DNA of 64,000 nt from Oscillospiraceae bacterium (GCA_902362965.1 CABIYQ010000008.1:16201-80200); one strand, 5' to 3'; positions 27,015-37,509 are shown, numbered from the stretch's first letter. Notes: generated from the sequence alone by a model not told the origin. Numbers and translations: made by a program.

Positions 27015-27435
27015 ACATTTTGTCCGCCTTTTCAAGAATGATTTTATCCTGAGGATAATTTAAAAGCATCATTGCTTTATCGTACTCAACCAGCCAGCTT
27101 TGCGAGATTTCCTCCTGCTGTAATTTTATTGTTTGATTTTTAAATTCGCTGCAGAAATAAATGCAGTTTTTTACTATGGAATCTTTATTTTCATAAGTGT
27201 ATTCCTGACGGGTATCGGTATTTATTTTAATTTTCAGTCCGGTTTCTTCAAAAACTTCTCTTTCAGCAGTTTCGGCTTCGCTTTCACCGTATTCAACATG
27301 TCCCTTCGGAAAGCCTATATGACCGCTGTCGTTTTTTATTAGCAGATATTTCTTTATACCGTTTTCTCTTGTAAACATTACAGAACCGCAGGTTTTTTCA
27401 TCAAAGCTCTGCAATTCGTTTTTTTTCATTTTCAT
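27007..27435 (-). CDS. Nudix hydrolase (Ap4A hydrolase/MutT-like)
   Basis: 142 residues with a perfect Nudix box, 'GHVEYGESEAETAEREVFEETGL', preceded by 'GFPK' as in diadenosine tetraphosphate hydrolases. It likely clears nucleotide alarmones or damaged nucleotides. The ATG at 27435 follows GGAG. Coupling to nth suggests a joint role in nucleotide or DNA housekeeping, which is inference. Confidence 0.88.
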   Translation of the reverse strand: MKMKKNELQSFDEKTCGSVMFTRENGIKKYLLIKNDSGHIGFPKGHVEYGESEAETAEREVFEETGLKIKINTDTRQEYTYENKDSIVKNCIYFCSEFKNQTIKLQQEEISQSWLVEYDKAMMLLNYPQDKIILEKADKMYD

Positions 27436-27539
27436 TATATAATTCTCCAGTTATTTAATTAAAATCAGTATGTATTTATTATACCAAATGTTTTCTCTGA
27501 CTTCAACATTTATTTTTCTGCTAAAACAAAGAAAATATA

Positions 27540-27568
27540 TTGACAAATATCAGAAAAACTGGTAAAAT
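27540..27568 (+). promoter_or_regulatory. Promoter of the symporter gene
   Basis: TTGACA (27540-27545), 17 bp, TAAAAT (27563-27568). Confidence 0.7.
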
Positions 27569-27619
27569 AATTAATGCTTTACTGGTTTAAAGCCACAAAC
27601 TTATAAAGGAGATAAAAAT

Positions 27620-29188
27620 ATGACGACTGCTTTAACAATTAGTATGCTTGTAATTTACATAGCTGTAATGATGGGCATAGGACTTTACACAACCAAAAAA
27701 ACAAAATCCGTAAATGATTTTGTTCTGGGAGGAAGAAATGTAGGTTCATGGCTTACAGCGTTTGCTTACGGTACTTCTTACTTTTCAGCTGTAGTTTTTA
27801 TAGGCTATGCCGGACAGTTCGGCTGGAGCTACGGCGTATCTGCGGCATGGATAGGCGTAGGTAATGCGCTGATAGGAAGCGCTCTTGCGTGGATGGTTCT
27901 GGGCAAAAGAACAAGAATTATGTCTAATCATTTAAATGCTAAAACAATGCCGGAATTTTTTGAAAAACGTTTTGATTCTAAGGGGTTGAAAATTGCTTCC
28001 GCACTTATTGTATTTATTTTTCTGATTCCTTATACAGCGTCGGTTTACAATGGGTTGTCGAGACTGTTTAACATGGCGTTTAATCTTGATTCAGAGGGAT
28101 CATATAAAATTTTTATTATTGCTATGGCGATAATTACTGCAATATATGTAATTCTTGGGGGATATGCTGCGACGGCAATAAACGATTTTGTTCAGGGAAT
28201 AGTTATGCTTGCAGGGATTATAGCTGTTGTAGTCTGTACGGTAAACAATCAGGGCGGTTTTACAGAATCAATCGCTAAGCTGGGTGAGATCGAAGCCGAC
28301 GGCGGCGGCTTCGACAAGCTATTCGGACCTGATCCTATAAACCTGTTGGGAGTTATTATATTGACGTCTCTGGGCACATGGGGACTTCCTCAGATGATAC
28401 ATAAATTTTATGCAATTAAAGATGAAGGTTCAATAAAAAAGGGAACTATTATTTCAACGCTTTTTGCTCTTGTTGTTGCGGGTGGTTCTTATCTTCTGGG
28501 CGGTTTTGACAGACTATTCTGTACTCTTGACAGTTCAGATACTTCAAAATCTTTAATCGGCGTTAACTCCAACGGAAAACCCGAATTTGACGCAATGATC
28601 CCGGCGGTACTCAAAGCGGCTCTGCCAGATCTGCTTATCGGTCTTGTGGTGGTACTGGTGCTGTCAGCTTCCATGTCCACACTATCTTCGCTGGTTCTTA
28701 CATCAAGCTCTACGCTTACTATAGACTTTATTAAGCCTAAAATGAAAAAACATGATGATAAAAAAGAAATAATTATAATGCGTGTGCTGATTGCGGTATT
28801 TTTAATTATTTCTGTTATAATTGCATTTAATAAAAATGCGTCTATTTCAACGCTTATGTCTTATTCATGGGGTGCTTTGGCAGGAGCATTTTTAGGGCCT
28901 TTTATGTTCGGACTTTTCAGCAAAAAAATTACAAAAGCATCTGTCTGGACCAGCTTTGTACTGGGAATCGGTCTGACAGTGGGACATATGATTTTATTCG
29001 GCTTCGGCTGGTTCCCTGAGCTTGCAAAGACTGCTGCGTCGTTCCCACTGAATCTTGCGTCTCCTATAAATGCAGGCGCAATTACAATGATTCTTTCAAT
29101 TGTTGTAGTTCCGCTGGTAAGCTTATTTACCGTCAAACCTGATGAAAAACATCTTGACAGTGTTTTCAGCTGCTATGATTTAAAATGA
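27620..29188 (+). CDS. Sodium:solute symporter family transporter
   Basis: 522 residues with about 13 membrane spans of the SSS (PutP/SGLT) family: 'YTTKKTKSVNDFVLGGRNVGSW' after the first helix, 'AYGTSYFSAVVFIGYAGQFGWSYG', and 'LTSSSTLTIDF' in the sodium-site helix. The substrate (proline, pantothenate, sugar or another) cannot be read from sequence. Own promoter, AAAGGAG ribosome site; secA follows with a separate promoter. Confidence 0.88.
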   Translation: MTTALTISMLVIYIAVMMGIGLYTTKKTKSVNDFVLGGRNVGSWLTAFAYGTSYFSAVVFIGYAGQFGWSYGVSAAWIGVGNALIGSALAWMVLGKRTRIMSNHLNAKTMPEFFEKRFDSKGLKIASALIVFIFLIPYTASVYNGLSRLFNMAFNLDSEGSYKIFIIAMAIITAIYVILGGYAATAINDFVQGIVMLAGIIAVVVCTVNNQGGFTESIAKLGEIEADGGGFDKLFGPDPINLLGVIILTSLGTWGLPQMIHKFYAIKDEGSIKKGTIISTLFALVVAGGSYLLGGFDRLFCTLDSSDTSKSLIGVNSNGKPEFDAMIPAVLKAALPDLLIGLVVVLVLSASMSTLSSLVLTSSSTLTIDFIKPKMKKHDDKKEIIIMRVLIAVFLIISVIIAFNKNASISTLMSYSWGALAGAFLGPFMFGLFSKKITKASVWTSFVLGIGLTVGHMILFGFGWFPELAKTAASFPLNLASPINAGAITMILSIVVVPLVSLFTVKPDEKHLDSVFSCYDLK

Positions 29189-29216
29189 TATTTAATTGTT
29201 TTTAACAAAATTCCTA

Positions 29217-29245
29217 TTGACAAAGATATGAAATTGTTATAAAAT
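29217..29245 (+). promoter_or_regulatory. Promoter of secA
   Basis: TTGACA (29217-29222), 17 bp, TAAAAT (29240-29245); a leader of about 105 nt follows, with a small ACTGTAAAACAGT hairpin. Confidence 0.65.
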
Positions 29246-29358
29246 ATTATATGAGTATTAAATTGCAGTTGATTTGTTACATAATGACTGTAAAACAGTG
29301 CCGGTCATGTTTCTGGCGGCAGCGTAAAATATAATTTTAGTAAAGGCGGATAATGTTA

Positions 29359-32088
29359 ATGGGAATTTTTGGAAAAATTTTTGGCTCCTACAGTACTAAG
29401 GAACTTGCAAGAATAGAACCTATTAAGGAAAGTGTTTTAAAACTGGAAGATCAGTATGCCGCAATGTCTGATACTGAACTTAAAGCGCAGACACAGAATT
29501 TTAAGGACAGGCTCGAAACAGGTGAGAACCTTGATATGATCCTTCCGGAAGCGCTTGCTACCGTTCGTGAAGCGGCAGATAGAGTTTTGGGTAAAAAACC
29601 GTTTCCAGTACAGCTTATCGGTGCTATAGTTCTTCATCAGGGACGTATTGCGGAAATGAAAACCGGTGAAGGTAAAACTCTTGTTGCATGCGTTGCTTCT
29701 TATCTTAACGCTCTTTCTGGAAAAGGCGTTCATGTTGTAACTGTTAACGATTATCTTGCAAAAACGCAGTCCGATGAAATGGGTAAGGTTTTAAGATTTT
29801 TAGGACTTACTGTCGGCTGTATTCTTCATGGACTGACAAATGAAGAACGCCGTGCTGCATACAACTGTGATGTTACATATGCTACAAATAATGAGCTGGG
29901 TTTTGATTATCTGCGTGATAATATGGTGATATATGCCAAGGACAGAGTACAGAGAAAGCCTAACTTTGCAATTGTCGACGAGGTTGACTCTATTCTTATT
30001 GACGAAGCAAGAACTCCGCTTATTATTTCCGGTAAAGGGGACAAGTCTACAGAGCTTTACGATATTGTTGATAAATTTGTCAAGAATCTTGTGTCCACAA
30101 CTGTAGTTGAAATTGATGATAAACAGGATCAGGACGAAATTAATGAAAATGTTGATTATATTATAGATGAAAAGGCTAAAACTGCTACAATTACACGTTC
30201 GGGCGTTAAAAAAGCTGAAAAGTATTTTAATGTTGATAACCTTATGGATCCAGATAATATGACGCTGCTGCATCATATTAATCAGGCGCTGAAGGCTCAC
30301 GGAGTTATGCATGTAGATATAGATTATGTTGTAAAAGACGGAGAAGTAATAATCGTTGACGAATTTACCGGACGCCTTATGCTTGGACGCCGTTTCAACG
30401 ACGGTCTGCATCAGGCTATTGAGGCTAAAGAAGGCGTTAAAATTGCTAACGAATCAAAAACACTTGCAACTATTACTTTCCAGAATTATTTCCGTCTTTA
30501 TAAAAAGCTGTCGGGTATGACAGGTACTGCTATGACCGAAGAAGACGAATTCAGGGAGATCTATAAGCTGGACGTTATTGCAATTCCTACAAATAAACCT
30601 GTTATTCGTGTGGATCATTCAGATCAGGTTTATAGAACAGAAGCAGGAAAATTCAGTGCAATTATTGATCAGATAGTTGAATGTCATAAAAAAGGACAAC
30701 CCGTACTGGTTGGTACGATTTCAATTGAAAAATCTGAAATTCTTTCGGCAATGCTGAAGAGAAAGGGCATAAAGCACGAAGTACTGAACGCTAAATATCA
30801 TGCCAAGGAAGCTGAGATCGTTGCTCAGGCAGGTAAGCTGGGTGCTGTAACGATTGCTACAAACATGGCAGGACGTGGTACTGATATTATGCTTGGCGGT
30901 AATGCAGAATTTCTTGCTAAAGCTGAAATGCGTAAGAGAGAATACGAAGAAGATATTATCAATGAAGCTGTAGGCTTTGCAGATACTGACGATGAGGAGA
31001 TCTTAGCTGCCAGGGTAGTTTACAAGGAACTTTATGATAAATTCAATGCTGAGGTAAAAGAAAAGGCTAAGGATGTTAAAGCCGCAGGCGGTCTTTATAT
31101 TCTGGGTACTGAGCGCCATGAATCAAGACGTATTGATAATCAGCTCAGAGGACGTTCCGGACGTCAGGGCGATGAGGGCGAAAGCCGTTTCTTCCTGTCT
31201 GTAGAGGACGATCTTATGCGTATTTTCGCCGGCGACAGACTTGAAAACATGATGAATACGCTTAATGTGGAAGAAAATATGCCTATTGAAAGCAAGATGC
31301 TTACAAGAATTATTGAATCATCACAGAAGAAGGTTGAAGGAAGAAACTTTAGTATCAGAAAGAATGTTCTGAACTATGACGACGTTTTGAATAAGCAGCG
31401 TGAGATTATCTATAATCAGCGTTCACAGGTTCTTGACGGCGAGGATCTGCATGATTATATTCTCAATATGATGCATGATCTTGCAGTTGATTCTGTTAAT
31501 AATTATCTTGTCGACGATGTGGAAAAAGAAAACTGGAATATTATCGGTCTGAAAGATCATTTTATGGGTTGGGTTCTTAATGATGAAGATCTGGATTATG
31601 ATGAAAATCAGATTGATGATGTTACTAAAAATTCTATTGTGGAACTTCTTGAGGATCGTATGAAAACAATTTACGCCCGTAAGGAAGAAGAATTCGGCGG
31701 ACAGCTTATTCGTGAGCTTGAAAGGGTCATCCTTCTTAAGGTTGTTGATACAAAGTGGATGAATCACATTGACGATATGGCTGAATTGAAAAAGGGTATC
31801 GGACTTCGTGCATTCGGTCAGAAAAATCCGGTTGTTGAATACAGGTATGAAGGCTTTGAAATGTTTGACGCTATGGTTGAATCAATCCGTGAGGATACGA
31901 TCAGAATGCTGCTTACAGTAAGAATTCAGAAGAATGCTCCTATTCAGCGTGAACAGATTGCTAAACCGGACGCACCTAATGCGGGAAGTATCAGAATGAC
32001 TAAAAAGAAACCAGCTGATAATGATCCGTGTCCGTGTGGCTCAGGCAAGAAATATAAAAAATGCTGCGGTATGAAAGAACAGCAGTAG
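29359..32088 (+). CDS. secA: Preprotein translocase ATPase SecA
   Basis: Motor of the Sec export system. 909 residues: DEAD motor domain 1 with Walker A 'MKTGEGKT' and '[17 protein letters not shown]', the preprotein cross-linking domain, motor 2 ('[15 protein letters not shown]', '[20 protein letters not shown]'), helical scaffold, and a C-terminal zinc SEC-C motif '[15 protein letters not shown]'. The ATG at 29359 gives the standard 'MGIFGKIFG' start about ten bases after AAGGCGG; the ATG at 29353 is too close to it. Monocistronic with its own terminator. Exports the window's signal-peptide proteins. Confidence 0.98.
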   Translation: MGIFGKIFGSYSTKELARIEPIKESVLKLEDQYAAMSDTELKAQTQNFKDRLETGENLDMILPEALATVREAADRVLGKKPFPVQLIGAIVLHQGRIAEMKTGEGKTLVACVASYLNALSGKGVHVVTVNDYLAKTQSDEMGKVLRFLGLTVGCILHGLTNEERRAAYNCDVTYATNNELGFDYLRDNMVIYAKDRVQRKPNFAIVDEVDSILIDEARTPLIISGKGDKSTELYDIVDKFVKNLVSTTVVEIDDKQDQDEINENVDYIIDEKAKTATITRSGVKKAEKYFNVDNLMDPDNMTLLHHINQALKAHGVMHVDIDYVVKDGEVIIVDEFTGRLMLGRRFNDGLHQAIEAKEGVKIANESKTLATITFQNYFRLYKKLSGMTGTAMTEEDEFREIYKLDVIAIPTNKPVIRVDHSDQVYRTEAGKFSAIIDQIVECHKKGQPVLVGTISIEKSEILSAMLKRKGIKHEVLNAKYHAKEAEIVAQAGKLGAVTIATNMAGRGTDIMLGGNAEFLAKAEMRKREYEEDIINEAVGFADTDDEEILAARVVYKELYDKFNAEVKEKAKDVKAAGGLYILGTERHESRRIDNQLRGRSGRQGDEGESRFFLSVEDDLMRIFAGDRLENMMNTLNVEENMPIESKMLTRIIESSQKKVEGRNFSIRKNVLNYDDVLNKQREIIYNQRSQVLDGEDLHDYILNMMHDLAVDSVNNYLVDDVEKENWNIIGLKDHFMGWVLNDEDLDYDENQIDDVTKNSIVELLEDRMKTIYARKEEEFGGQLIRELERVILLKVVDTKWMNHIDDMAELKKGIGLRAFGQKNPVVEYRYEGFEMFDAMVESIREDTIRMLLTVRIQKNAPIQREQIAKPDAPNAGSIRMTKKKPADNDPCPCGSGKKYKKCCGMKEQQ

Positions 32089-32096
32089 TTAAAATT

Positions 32097-32130
32097 AAAG
32101 GGAACGGAGTTTGATTCGTTCCCTTTTTTA
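32097..32130 (+). terminator. Terminator of secA
   Basis: AAAGGGAACG pairs with CGTTCCCTTT, then T6. Confidence 0.9.
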
Positions 32131-32212
32131 TTATGTTTAAACCATTGTATCCATATGCTTTTGTATGATATTTCAATAAAATTTCCCTCTGGAAATTGTT
32201 AAACTATATAGT

Positions 32213-32545
32213 TTATCCTTCCAGATTTTTCAGAGCGTCGGGATTGTTTGATGTAATCACTTCTACAATCTGACATTTTGCTAAGTCTGGGCAGTTACCG
32301 CATGTTGTTACGCCTTTTTTCAATGCACACTGGCGAATATTGCAAAGATTATCACAGTATACAGTTTTCATCCCATCAACACGACATCCTTCACAGTTAA
32401 TATGTTCGGGCAGAATGGGAGCATTATTTAACTCAGCCCATAACTTTGCGGTTTTCGCACGCAATGCTTGGTCGTTATTGATTGTTGCAAGATATGCGTC
32501 ACATTTTTCACAGTCCAGTCCGCAATATGCAATCATATTCCTCAT
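32213..32545 (-). CDS. DUF3795-family cysteine-rich protein
   Basis: 110 residues with ten cysteines: 'YCGLDCEKCDAYLAT', 'NCEGCRVDG', 'YCDNLCNIRQCALKKGVTTCGNC'. This pattern is DUF3795, probably a metal-binding (zinc or iron-sulphur) protein of unknown role common in Clostridia. The ATG at 32545 lies nine bases after AGGAGG. It starts a block (32.2-37.4 kb) of accessory genes; it is followed downstream by no clear operon partner. Confidence 0.8.
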   Translation of the reverse strand: MRNMIAYCGLDCEKCDAYLATINNDQALRAKTAKLWAELNNAPILPEHINCEGCRVDGMKTVYCDNLCNIRQCALKKGVTTCGNCPDLAKCQIVEVITSNNPDALKNLEG

Positions 32546-32580
32546 GGTTAAGTACCTCCTAAAATCCTGATTTGGTGTTT

Positions 32581-33030
32581 TTATAATTTGTATATTTCCT
32601 TTAATGATTTTTGAATATCCCTATAAACCAATGGTTGCATACTATCGTCATAAATAGATATACTTGCTTTATTAAGTGCGGAAAGAATATCATTTTTCAA
32701 TTCTGGCTTATGCTTTGCAACAATCGGTAGCAACTTAATACACTGTCTAGCAGTAATTGGTTTAACATCTGTTATATGTTTTAAATATTTATCAATGATT
32801 TCATCAATTTTGTAATCTTTATCCCATTTTGCATTATAGGCAAGTAGTGTAAGTCCTCTTGTGCGAATATAAGAATTATCACTGTCAAGCATATCGCTTA
32901 ATCTATCCATATAAGAATAAACACAATCTGTTTCTTCACTTTCCTTTTGCAATATCTGTAATGCCTTGTATGCAACATTATTATTTTTATCAAACAATAA
33001 TTCAAATGTTTCTGCAATATTAATTGACAC
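32581..33030 (-). CDS. HEAT-repeat-like protein (often labelled 'SufBD protein')
   Basis: 149 residues of short alpha-helical repeats ('AYKALQILQKES', 'SYIRTRGLTLLAYNAKW', 'TARQCIKLLPIVAKHKPELK'), the HEAT/armadillo-like pattern of a family seen in many Clostridia. Databases sometimes call it a SufBD protein, but no SufB/D core is visible. I prefer the GTG at 33030, five bases after GGAGG, over the longer frame from 33054. Function unknown; probably protein binding. Confidence 0.65.
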   Translation of the reverse strand: MSINIAETFELLFDKNNNVAYKALQILQKESEETDCVYSYMDRLSDMLDSDNSYIRTRGLTLLAYNAKWDKDYKIDEIIDKYLKHITDVKPITARQCIKLLPIVAKHKPELKNDILSALNKASISIYDDSMQPLVYRDIQKSLKEIYKL

Positions 33031-33213
33031 AATATCCTCCATCTCAAATAACAATTTTTCATATTCTGTAACTGCTTTATAAAACGTAATTACATTTGCT
33101 TTGCAACTGCGGATAATAGTTATGTTTTCAATTTAATTATAAGCGATTTTGCTTAGAAAATCAAGCCTTAGAAAACAAACGGTGCTGAAATTTTTGATAT
33201 TCAGATATCACCT

Positions 33214-35148
33214 TTACTCCAACTCAAAGGCACCTGTGTAAAGCTGATAGTAAGTGCCTTTTTCGGCAATAAGTTTTTCGTGGCTACCCCGTTCGATGAT
33301 ATGCCCGTGGTCAAGTACCATGATTACATCTGAATTTTGCACTGTGGAAAGCCTGTGTGCAATCACAAACACAGTTCTGCCTCTCATCAGTTTATCCATT
33401 CCGTCCTGCACCAAAGCCTCGGTTCGGGTGTCAATAGAGGAGGTCGCTTCATCCAAAATCATAACAGGCGGGTCAGATACGGCGGCACGGGCAATGGAAA
33501 TCAACTGCCGCTGTCCCTGTGAAAATCCACTGCCGTCACCCTTTAAGATGGTGTTGTAGCCTTGCGGGAGCATTCGGATAAATCCGTCGGCGTTAGCAAG
33601 CTTTGCGGCGGCAATACAGTCCTCATCGGTGGCATCGGGATTGCCGTAACGCAAATTCTCCATAACCGACCCTGTAAAGAGGTTGACTTCCTGAAGCACG
33701 ATTCCTAGCGAACGGCGCAGGTCAGTCTTTTTGATCTTATTGATGTTGATACCGTCATAGCGGATTTTGCCGTCAGCAATATCATAAAATCGGTTAATCA
33801 GATTGGTAATCGTTGTTTTTCCTGCGCCTGTTGCACCGACAAAAGCAATCTTTTGCCCTGGCTCTGCATAAAGTGAAATATCATATAGAACCTGTTTCTC
33901 AGGAACATAGCCAAAATCAACGTTGTCGAGAATAACCCTGCCCTCAAGCTTTGTATAAGTAACGGTTCCGTCGCTGTGCGGGTGTTTCCATGCCCAAAGC
34001 CCTGTACGTTGTTCAGTCTCTGTAATCACTCCGTTTTCTTCTTTTGCATTGACAAGCGTTACATAGCCGTCATCAGTTTCAGGCTCTTCATCCATAAATG
34101 CGAAGATGCGGGAAGCGCCTGCAAGGGCGGTGACAATAAAATTAAACTGATTTGAAATCTGTGACACTGGATTTGTAAAGCTGCGGGACAGCGTAAGGAA
34201 AGAAGCAATCATACCGAGGGTAAGCGTTCCCGTTCCCGTCAGTCCCAAATTGGTTATGCCGTAAATTCCCATAAAACTACCGAGAATAGCAATAATTACA
34301 TACTGCATATAACCAAGTGCGTTCATCATTGGCATGATAGAGTTGGCGTAACCGTTTGCCTTAGATGCGCTCATTGCCCAATCTTTATTTTTCTCCCGCA
34401 ATTCTTTTTTCGCTTTTTCTTCGTGGCAAAAGACTTTAATAACCCTTTGTCCATTTACCATTTCTTCCACATAGCCGTTTACATCTGCAAGAGTTTTTTG
34501 TTGCATTATAAAATAGATACTAATTTTATTCGTTATCATTTTTACAATCTGCAAAATTAAAAACATAATGAATACTGCAACAAGTGTCAGCCATACGCTG
34601 ATATAAAGCATACAAATAAATACTGCAACAATGGTAAACACTGACGAGATAAGCTGTGCCATAGACTGGGCGATCATCTGACGAAGTGTGTCGGTATCGT
34701 TGGTGTAAAGGCTCATAATATCACCGTGAGTGCGTGTGTCAAAGGTGCGGATCGGAAGCCTTTGCATTTTTTCAAACATTTCGTCACGGATTTTTTTTAG
34801 CGTTCCCTGCGCTATTGTGACCATGACCTGATTATAAAACAAAGTGGAAATTACGCCGATCAAATATATGAACCCAATCACTACAAGAGCCTTTAGCAGC
34901 TCATGAAACATCGGTTGTGATGTTCCAAGCAGAGGTACAATATAATCATCAATCAGTGATTGCAGGAACAACGAAGAAGCGGCAGAGGCAACAGCACTTA
35001 ATAAGATACAAACCACAACAAAAATCAGTTGTCCTTTGTAATCTTTCATATAAGAAAGCAATCTGCCAAGTGTTTTTAAGTCGAACCCAGCTTTTTGCGG
35101 CACACCTTCAGGTATGTCAATCATAGGTGTTTTTTCTTTTTTATTCAT
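33214..35148 (-). CDS. ABC exporter half-transporter, catalytically canonical subunit
   Basis: 644 residues: six-helix type-I exporter membrane domain (about 30-340) then an ATPase domain with Walker A 'GATGAGKTT', a variant signature 'FSQGQRQL', Walker B 'VMILDEATSSID' with the catalytic Glu present, and 'IAHRLSTV'. The start at 35148 overlaps the upstream gene by eight bases (ATGAATAA). It pairs with that gene as a heterodimer of the BmrCD/LmrCD kind, in which one ATP site is degenerate. Multidrug or lipid/peptide export is likely; the substrate is unknown. Confidence 0.9.
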   Translation of the reverse strand: MNKKEKTPMIDIPEGVPQKAGFDLKTLGRLLSYMKDYKGQLIFVVVCILLSAVASAASSLFLQSLIDDYIVPLLGTSQPMFHELLKALVVIGFIYLIGVISTLFYNQVMVTIAQGTLKKIRDEMFEKMQRLPIRTFDTRTHGDIMSLYTNDTDTLRQMIAQSMAQLISSVFTIVAVFICMLYISVWLTLVAVFIMFLILQIVKMITNKISIYFIMQQKTLADVNGYVEEMVNGQRVIKVFCHEEKAKKELREKNKDWAMSASKANGYANSIMPMMNALGYMQYVIIAILGSFMGIYGITNLGLTGTGTLTLGMIASFLTLSRSFTNPVSQISNQFNFIVTALAGASRIFAFMDEEPETDDGYVTLVNAKEENGVITETEQRTGLWAWKHPHSDGTVTYTKLEGRVILDNVDFGYVPEKQVLYDISLYAEPGQKIAFVGATGAGKTTITNLINRFYDIADGKIRYDGININKIKKTDLRRSLGIVLQEVNLFTGSVMENLRYGNPDATDEDCIAAAKLANADGFIRMLPQGYNTILKGDGSGFSQGQRQLISIARAAVSDPPVMILDEATSSIDTRTEALVQDGMDKLMRGRTVFVIAHRLSTVQNSDVIMVLDHGHIIERGSHEKLIAEKGTYYQLYTGAFELE

Positions 35149-36892
35149 TTTCACCGTTTCCTTTCTTCTGTGATGCATATACCTCACGATAAATATCGCA
35201 ATCTTTTAAAAGTTCATCATGCTTTCCGATAGCAGCTACCTTACCATCATCCAAAACGATGATTTGGTCTGCGTGCTGTACAGAGCTTACACGCTGGGCA
35301 ATAATGATTTTCGTGGTATCAGGAATATACTCTGCGAAAGATTTTTGGATGAAAGCGTCGGTTTTAGTATCTACTGCACTGGTGGAGTCATCCAAAATCA
35401 AAACCTTTGGCTTTTTTAAGAGCGCACGTGCAATGCAAAGACGCTGTTTTTGACCGCCTGATACATTCGTTCCGCCTTGCTCAATATGTGTGCCATATTT
35501 GTCGGGGAAAGTCATTATAAATTCATCAGCGCAGGCAAGACGGCAGGCGTGTTCTATTTCTTTATCAGTTGCATTTTCATTGCCCCAACGCAAATTTTCT
35601 TTGATGGTACCCGAAAAAAGCTCATTTTTCTGAAGCACCATAGCAACAGCATTTCGTAAGGTGTCAAGGTCATAATCTCTGACATCAACACCGCCTATGG
35701 TAATTTTGCCTTTTGTAACATCGTAGAGGCGGGGGATTAACTGCACAAGGCTCGATTTGGAGGAACCCGTACCGCCGATAATGCCGACCGTTTCGCCCGA
35801 CGCAATTGAAAGATTGATGTTGTCAAGCACTTTTTTATCTGCTTTTGAAGCATAAACAAAATCTACATTTTCAAAACGCATAGAACCGTCTTGCACAGTC
35901 ATTTTAGGATTAACGGGATTTGCAATATCTGTTTTTTCTGCTAATATTTCTGCGATACGACGGGCAGATGCAAGGGAGATTGTCAGCATAGCGAAAATCA
36001 TTGAAAGCATCATAAGGCTCATCAGGATCTGTGTCGCATAAGAAAACAAAGCTGTCAAATCGCCTGTTGTCATTCCCAAATCGGCATTGTTACCGCTTGC
36101 AATGACCGCCTTTGCACCTATCCACGAAATAAGTATCATACAAGCATACATAAAAAACTGCATAATTGGGGAGTTAAAGGCTAGTAGTCTTTCTCCCTTT
36201 GCAAAATCGTTATAAATGCTTTTGGATATACCTTTGAATTTGTCGATTTCATAATCCTCATGGTTAAAGGATTTAACAACGCGAATGCCCCGCACATTTT
36301 CTTGAACTATATTATTAAGTTCATCATAAGTATGAAAAACACGGTTAAAAATCGGATTGACTTTTTTGATAATCAAAAGAAGCAGCAATGCCATAATAGG
36401 AATGACAGTAAGAAAAATCCAAGCTATCGTACTGTTAATACGAAATGATACAATCATAGAAAAAACAAGCATAACAGGTCCTCTGATTGCCATGCGAATG
36501 AGCATCTGATATGCATTTTGAATGTTTGTAACATCCGTTGTCAGACGGGTTACGATGGAAGCCGTCGAGAACTTATCGATGTTGGAAAAGGCAAAGGTTT
36601 GCACATTATCGTACATATCTTGTCGTAGATTGGCAGAAAATCCAACAGAGGTTTTGGCAGCAATGTGCGCCGATAGTACGCCCGTAATAAGTTGAAAAGC
36701 AGCAAATATCAAAAGAGCAATACCATATTTCCATACGTTACTCATATTGCCGAGATCAACGCCTTTGTCAATCACTTCCGCCATACAAAGCGGTATGAGA
36801 ATTTCAAAAGCCGCTTCAAGTATAGATAAAAAAATTGTGAGAGCAGAGCCTCTTTTGTATTCACGCAGGCTCCGAGCCAATGTTCTAATCAT
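35141..36892 (-). CDS. ABC exporter half-transporter, degenerate-site subunit
   Basis: 583 residues, same plan as its partner: membrane domain about 10-310, ATPase domain with 'GGTGSSKSS', canonical signature 'NVSGGQKQRLCIARAL' and Walker B 'VLILDDSTSAVD', where Asp replaces the catalytic Glu. That substitution together with the partner's altered signature is the standard asymmetry of heterodimeric exporters. The start at 36892 follows AGGAGG. A palindrome shared with the MarR operator lies 17 bases upstream of the start. Confidence 0.9.
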   Translation of the reverse strand: MIRTLARSLREYKRGSALTIFLSILEAAFEILIPLCMAEVIDKGVDLGNMSNVWKYGIALLIFAAFQLITGVLSAHIAAKTSVGFSANLRQDMYDNVQTFAFSNIDKFSTASIVTRLTTDVTNIQNAYQMLIRMAIRGPVMLVFSMIVSFRINSTIAWIFLTVIPIMALLLLLIIKKVNPIFNRVFHTYDELNNIVQENVRGIRVVKSFNHEDYEIDKFKGISKSIYNDFAKGERLLAFNSPIMQFFMYACMILISWIGAKAVIASGNNADLGMTTGDLTALFSYATQILMSLMMLSMIFAMLTISLASARRIAEILAEKTDIANPVNPKMTVQDGSMRFENVDFVYASKADKKVLDNINLSIASGETVGIIGGTGSSKSSLVQLIPRLYDVTKGKITIGGVDVRDYDLDTLRNAVAMVLQKNELFSGTIKENLRWGNENATDKEIEHACRLACADEFIMTFPDKYGTHIEQGGTNVSGGQKQRLCIARALLKKPKVLILDDSTSAVDTKTDAFIQKSFAEYIPDTTKIIIAQRVSSVQHADQIIVLDDGKVAAIGKHDELLKDCDIYREVYASQKKGNGENE

Positions 36893-36908
36893 AGTTTCCT
36901 CCTTTTTA

Positions 36909-36922
36909 TGTAGCGTGCTACA
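36909..36922. promoter_or_regulatory. Candidate MarR operator before the ABC exporter
   Basis: TGTAGCGTGCTACA is a perfect palindrome (TGTAGC-GT-GCTACA) between marR and the exporter. It matches the half sites of the palindrome at 37401-37427 in front of marR, so the same regulator probably binds both. Confidence 0.6.
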
Positions 36923-36959
36923 TATTCTGTTTAAATAAAAGCCGAAATTCATCGGCTTA

Positions 36960-37379
36960 TCATTCTAAATTGTTATAGATGGTCAAAAGCATTTGTTTTA
37001 ATTTTTCTATTTCCTCTTCTGAAAGTGAAGTAAGCAGTCTTCTTTCAGTGGCGGAAATTCTTTGTTCCATTTCATCGCTCAAAGCTTTTGCTTGTTCAGT
37101 CAGTGCAACGATTTTGTTTCTCTTATCCTTTTTATCAACCCAGCAGATCAGATGTCCGTTCTGTTCCATACGTGAAATAATACCGACAATCGTCGGGTGG
37201 GAAACCTCTAAAAATATTTCAATTTCTTTTTGTGTGGCCTGACCGTCTTGACTGGCTAAAAAAGTCAGTACACGGCTTTGCGCTAAGGTTAAATTACTAT
37301 GCTTTAAGTCAGCGTCCGCTTTGACCTTTAACTTGTCGTTAATGTTTTTAATCAAATATCCAATGTCCTTTTGTGGCAC
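36960..37379 (-). CDS. MarR-family transcriptional regulator
   Basis: 139 residues with the MarR winged helix: 'LTLAQSRVLTFLASQDGQATQKEIEIFLEVSHPTIVGIISRMEQNGHL' and wing 'WVDKKDKRNKIVALTEQAKAL'. GTG start at 37379 follows AAGGAGGAACG. It heads the transcript containing the two ABC genes and has an inverted repeat directly upstream, so it is most likely an autorepressor relieved by an exported drug or metabolite. Confidence 0.9.
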   Translation of the reverse strand: MPQKDIGYLIKNINDKLKVKADADLKHSNLTLAQSRVLTFLASQDGQATQKEIEIFLEVSHPTIVGIISRMEQNGHLICWVDKKDKRNKIVALTEQAKALSDEMEQRISATERRLLTSLSEEEIEKLKQMLLTIYNNLE

Positions 37380-37400
37380 AATCGTTCCTCCTTTAAAATG

Positions 37401-37427
37401 TGTAGCACGCTATATATTATAGCGTGC
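37401..37427. promoter_or_regulatory. MarR operator
   Basis: GCACGCTATA (37405-37414), three bases, TATAGCGTGC (37418-37427): a perfect 10-bp inverted repeat. Its outer bases also give TGTAGC-AC-GCTATA, close to the exporter-proximal palindrome at 36909. Confidence 0.7.
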
Positions 37428-37509
37428 AGTTCGTATTTTGTCAAGTAGGTTGAAAGATTTTTCATATGTCAATTTTTAATAGTGGCAGGGGCTGAATCCG
37501 AACAAAACA

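Noticed and set aside
29800-30411. 203-codon minus-strand open frame inside secA
   Set aside because: Lies fully antisense to a highly conserved gene, has low-complexity Ile/Asn-rich composition and no ribosome site.
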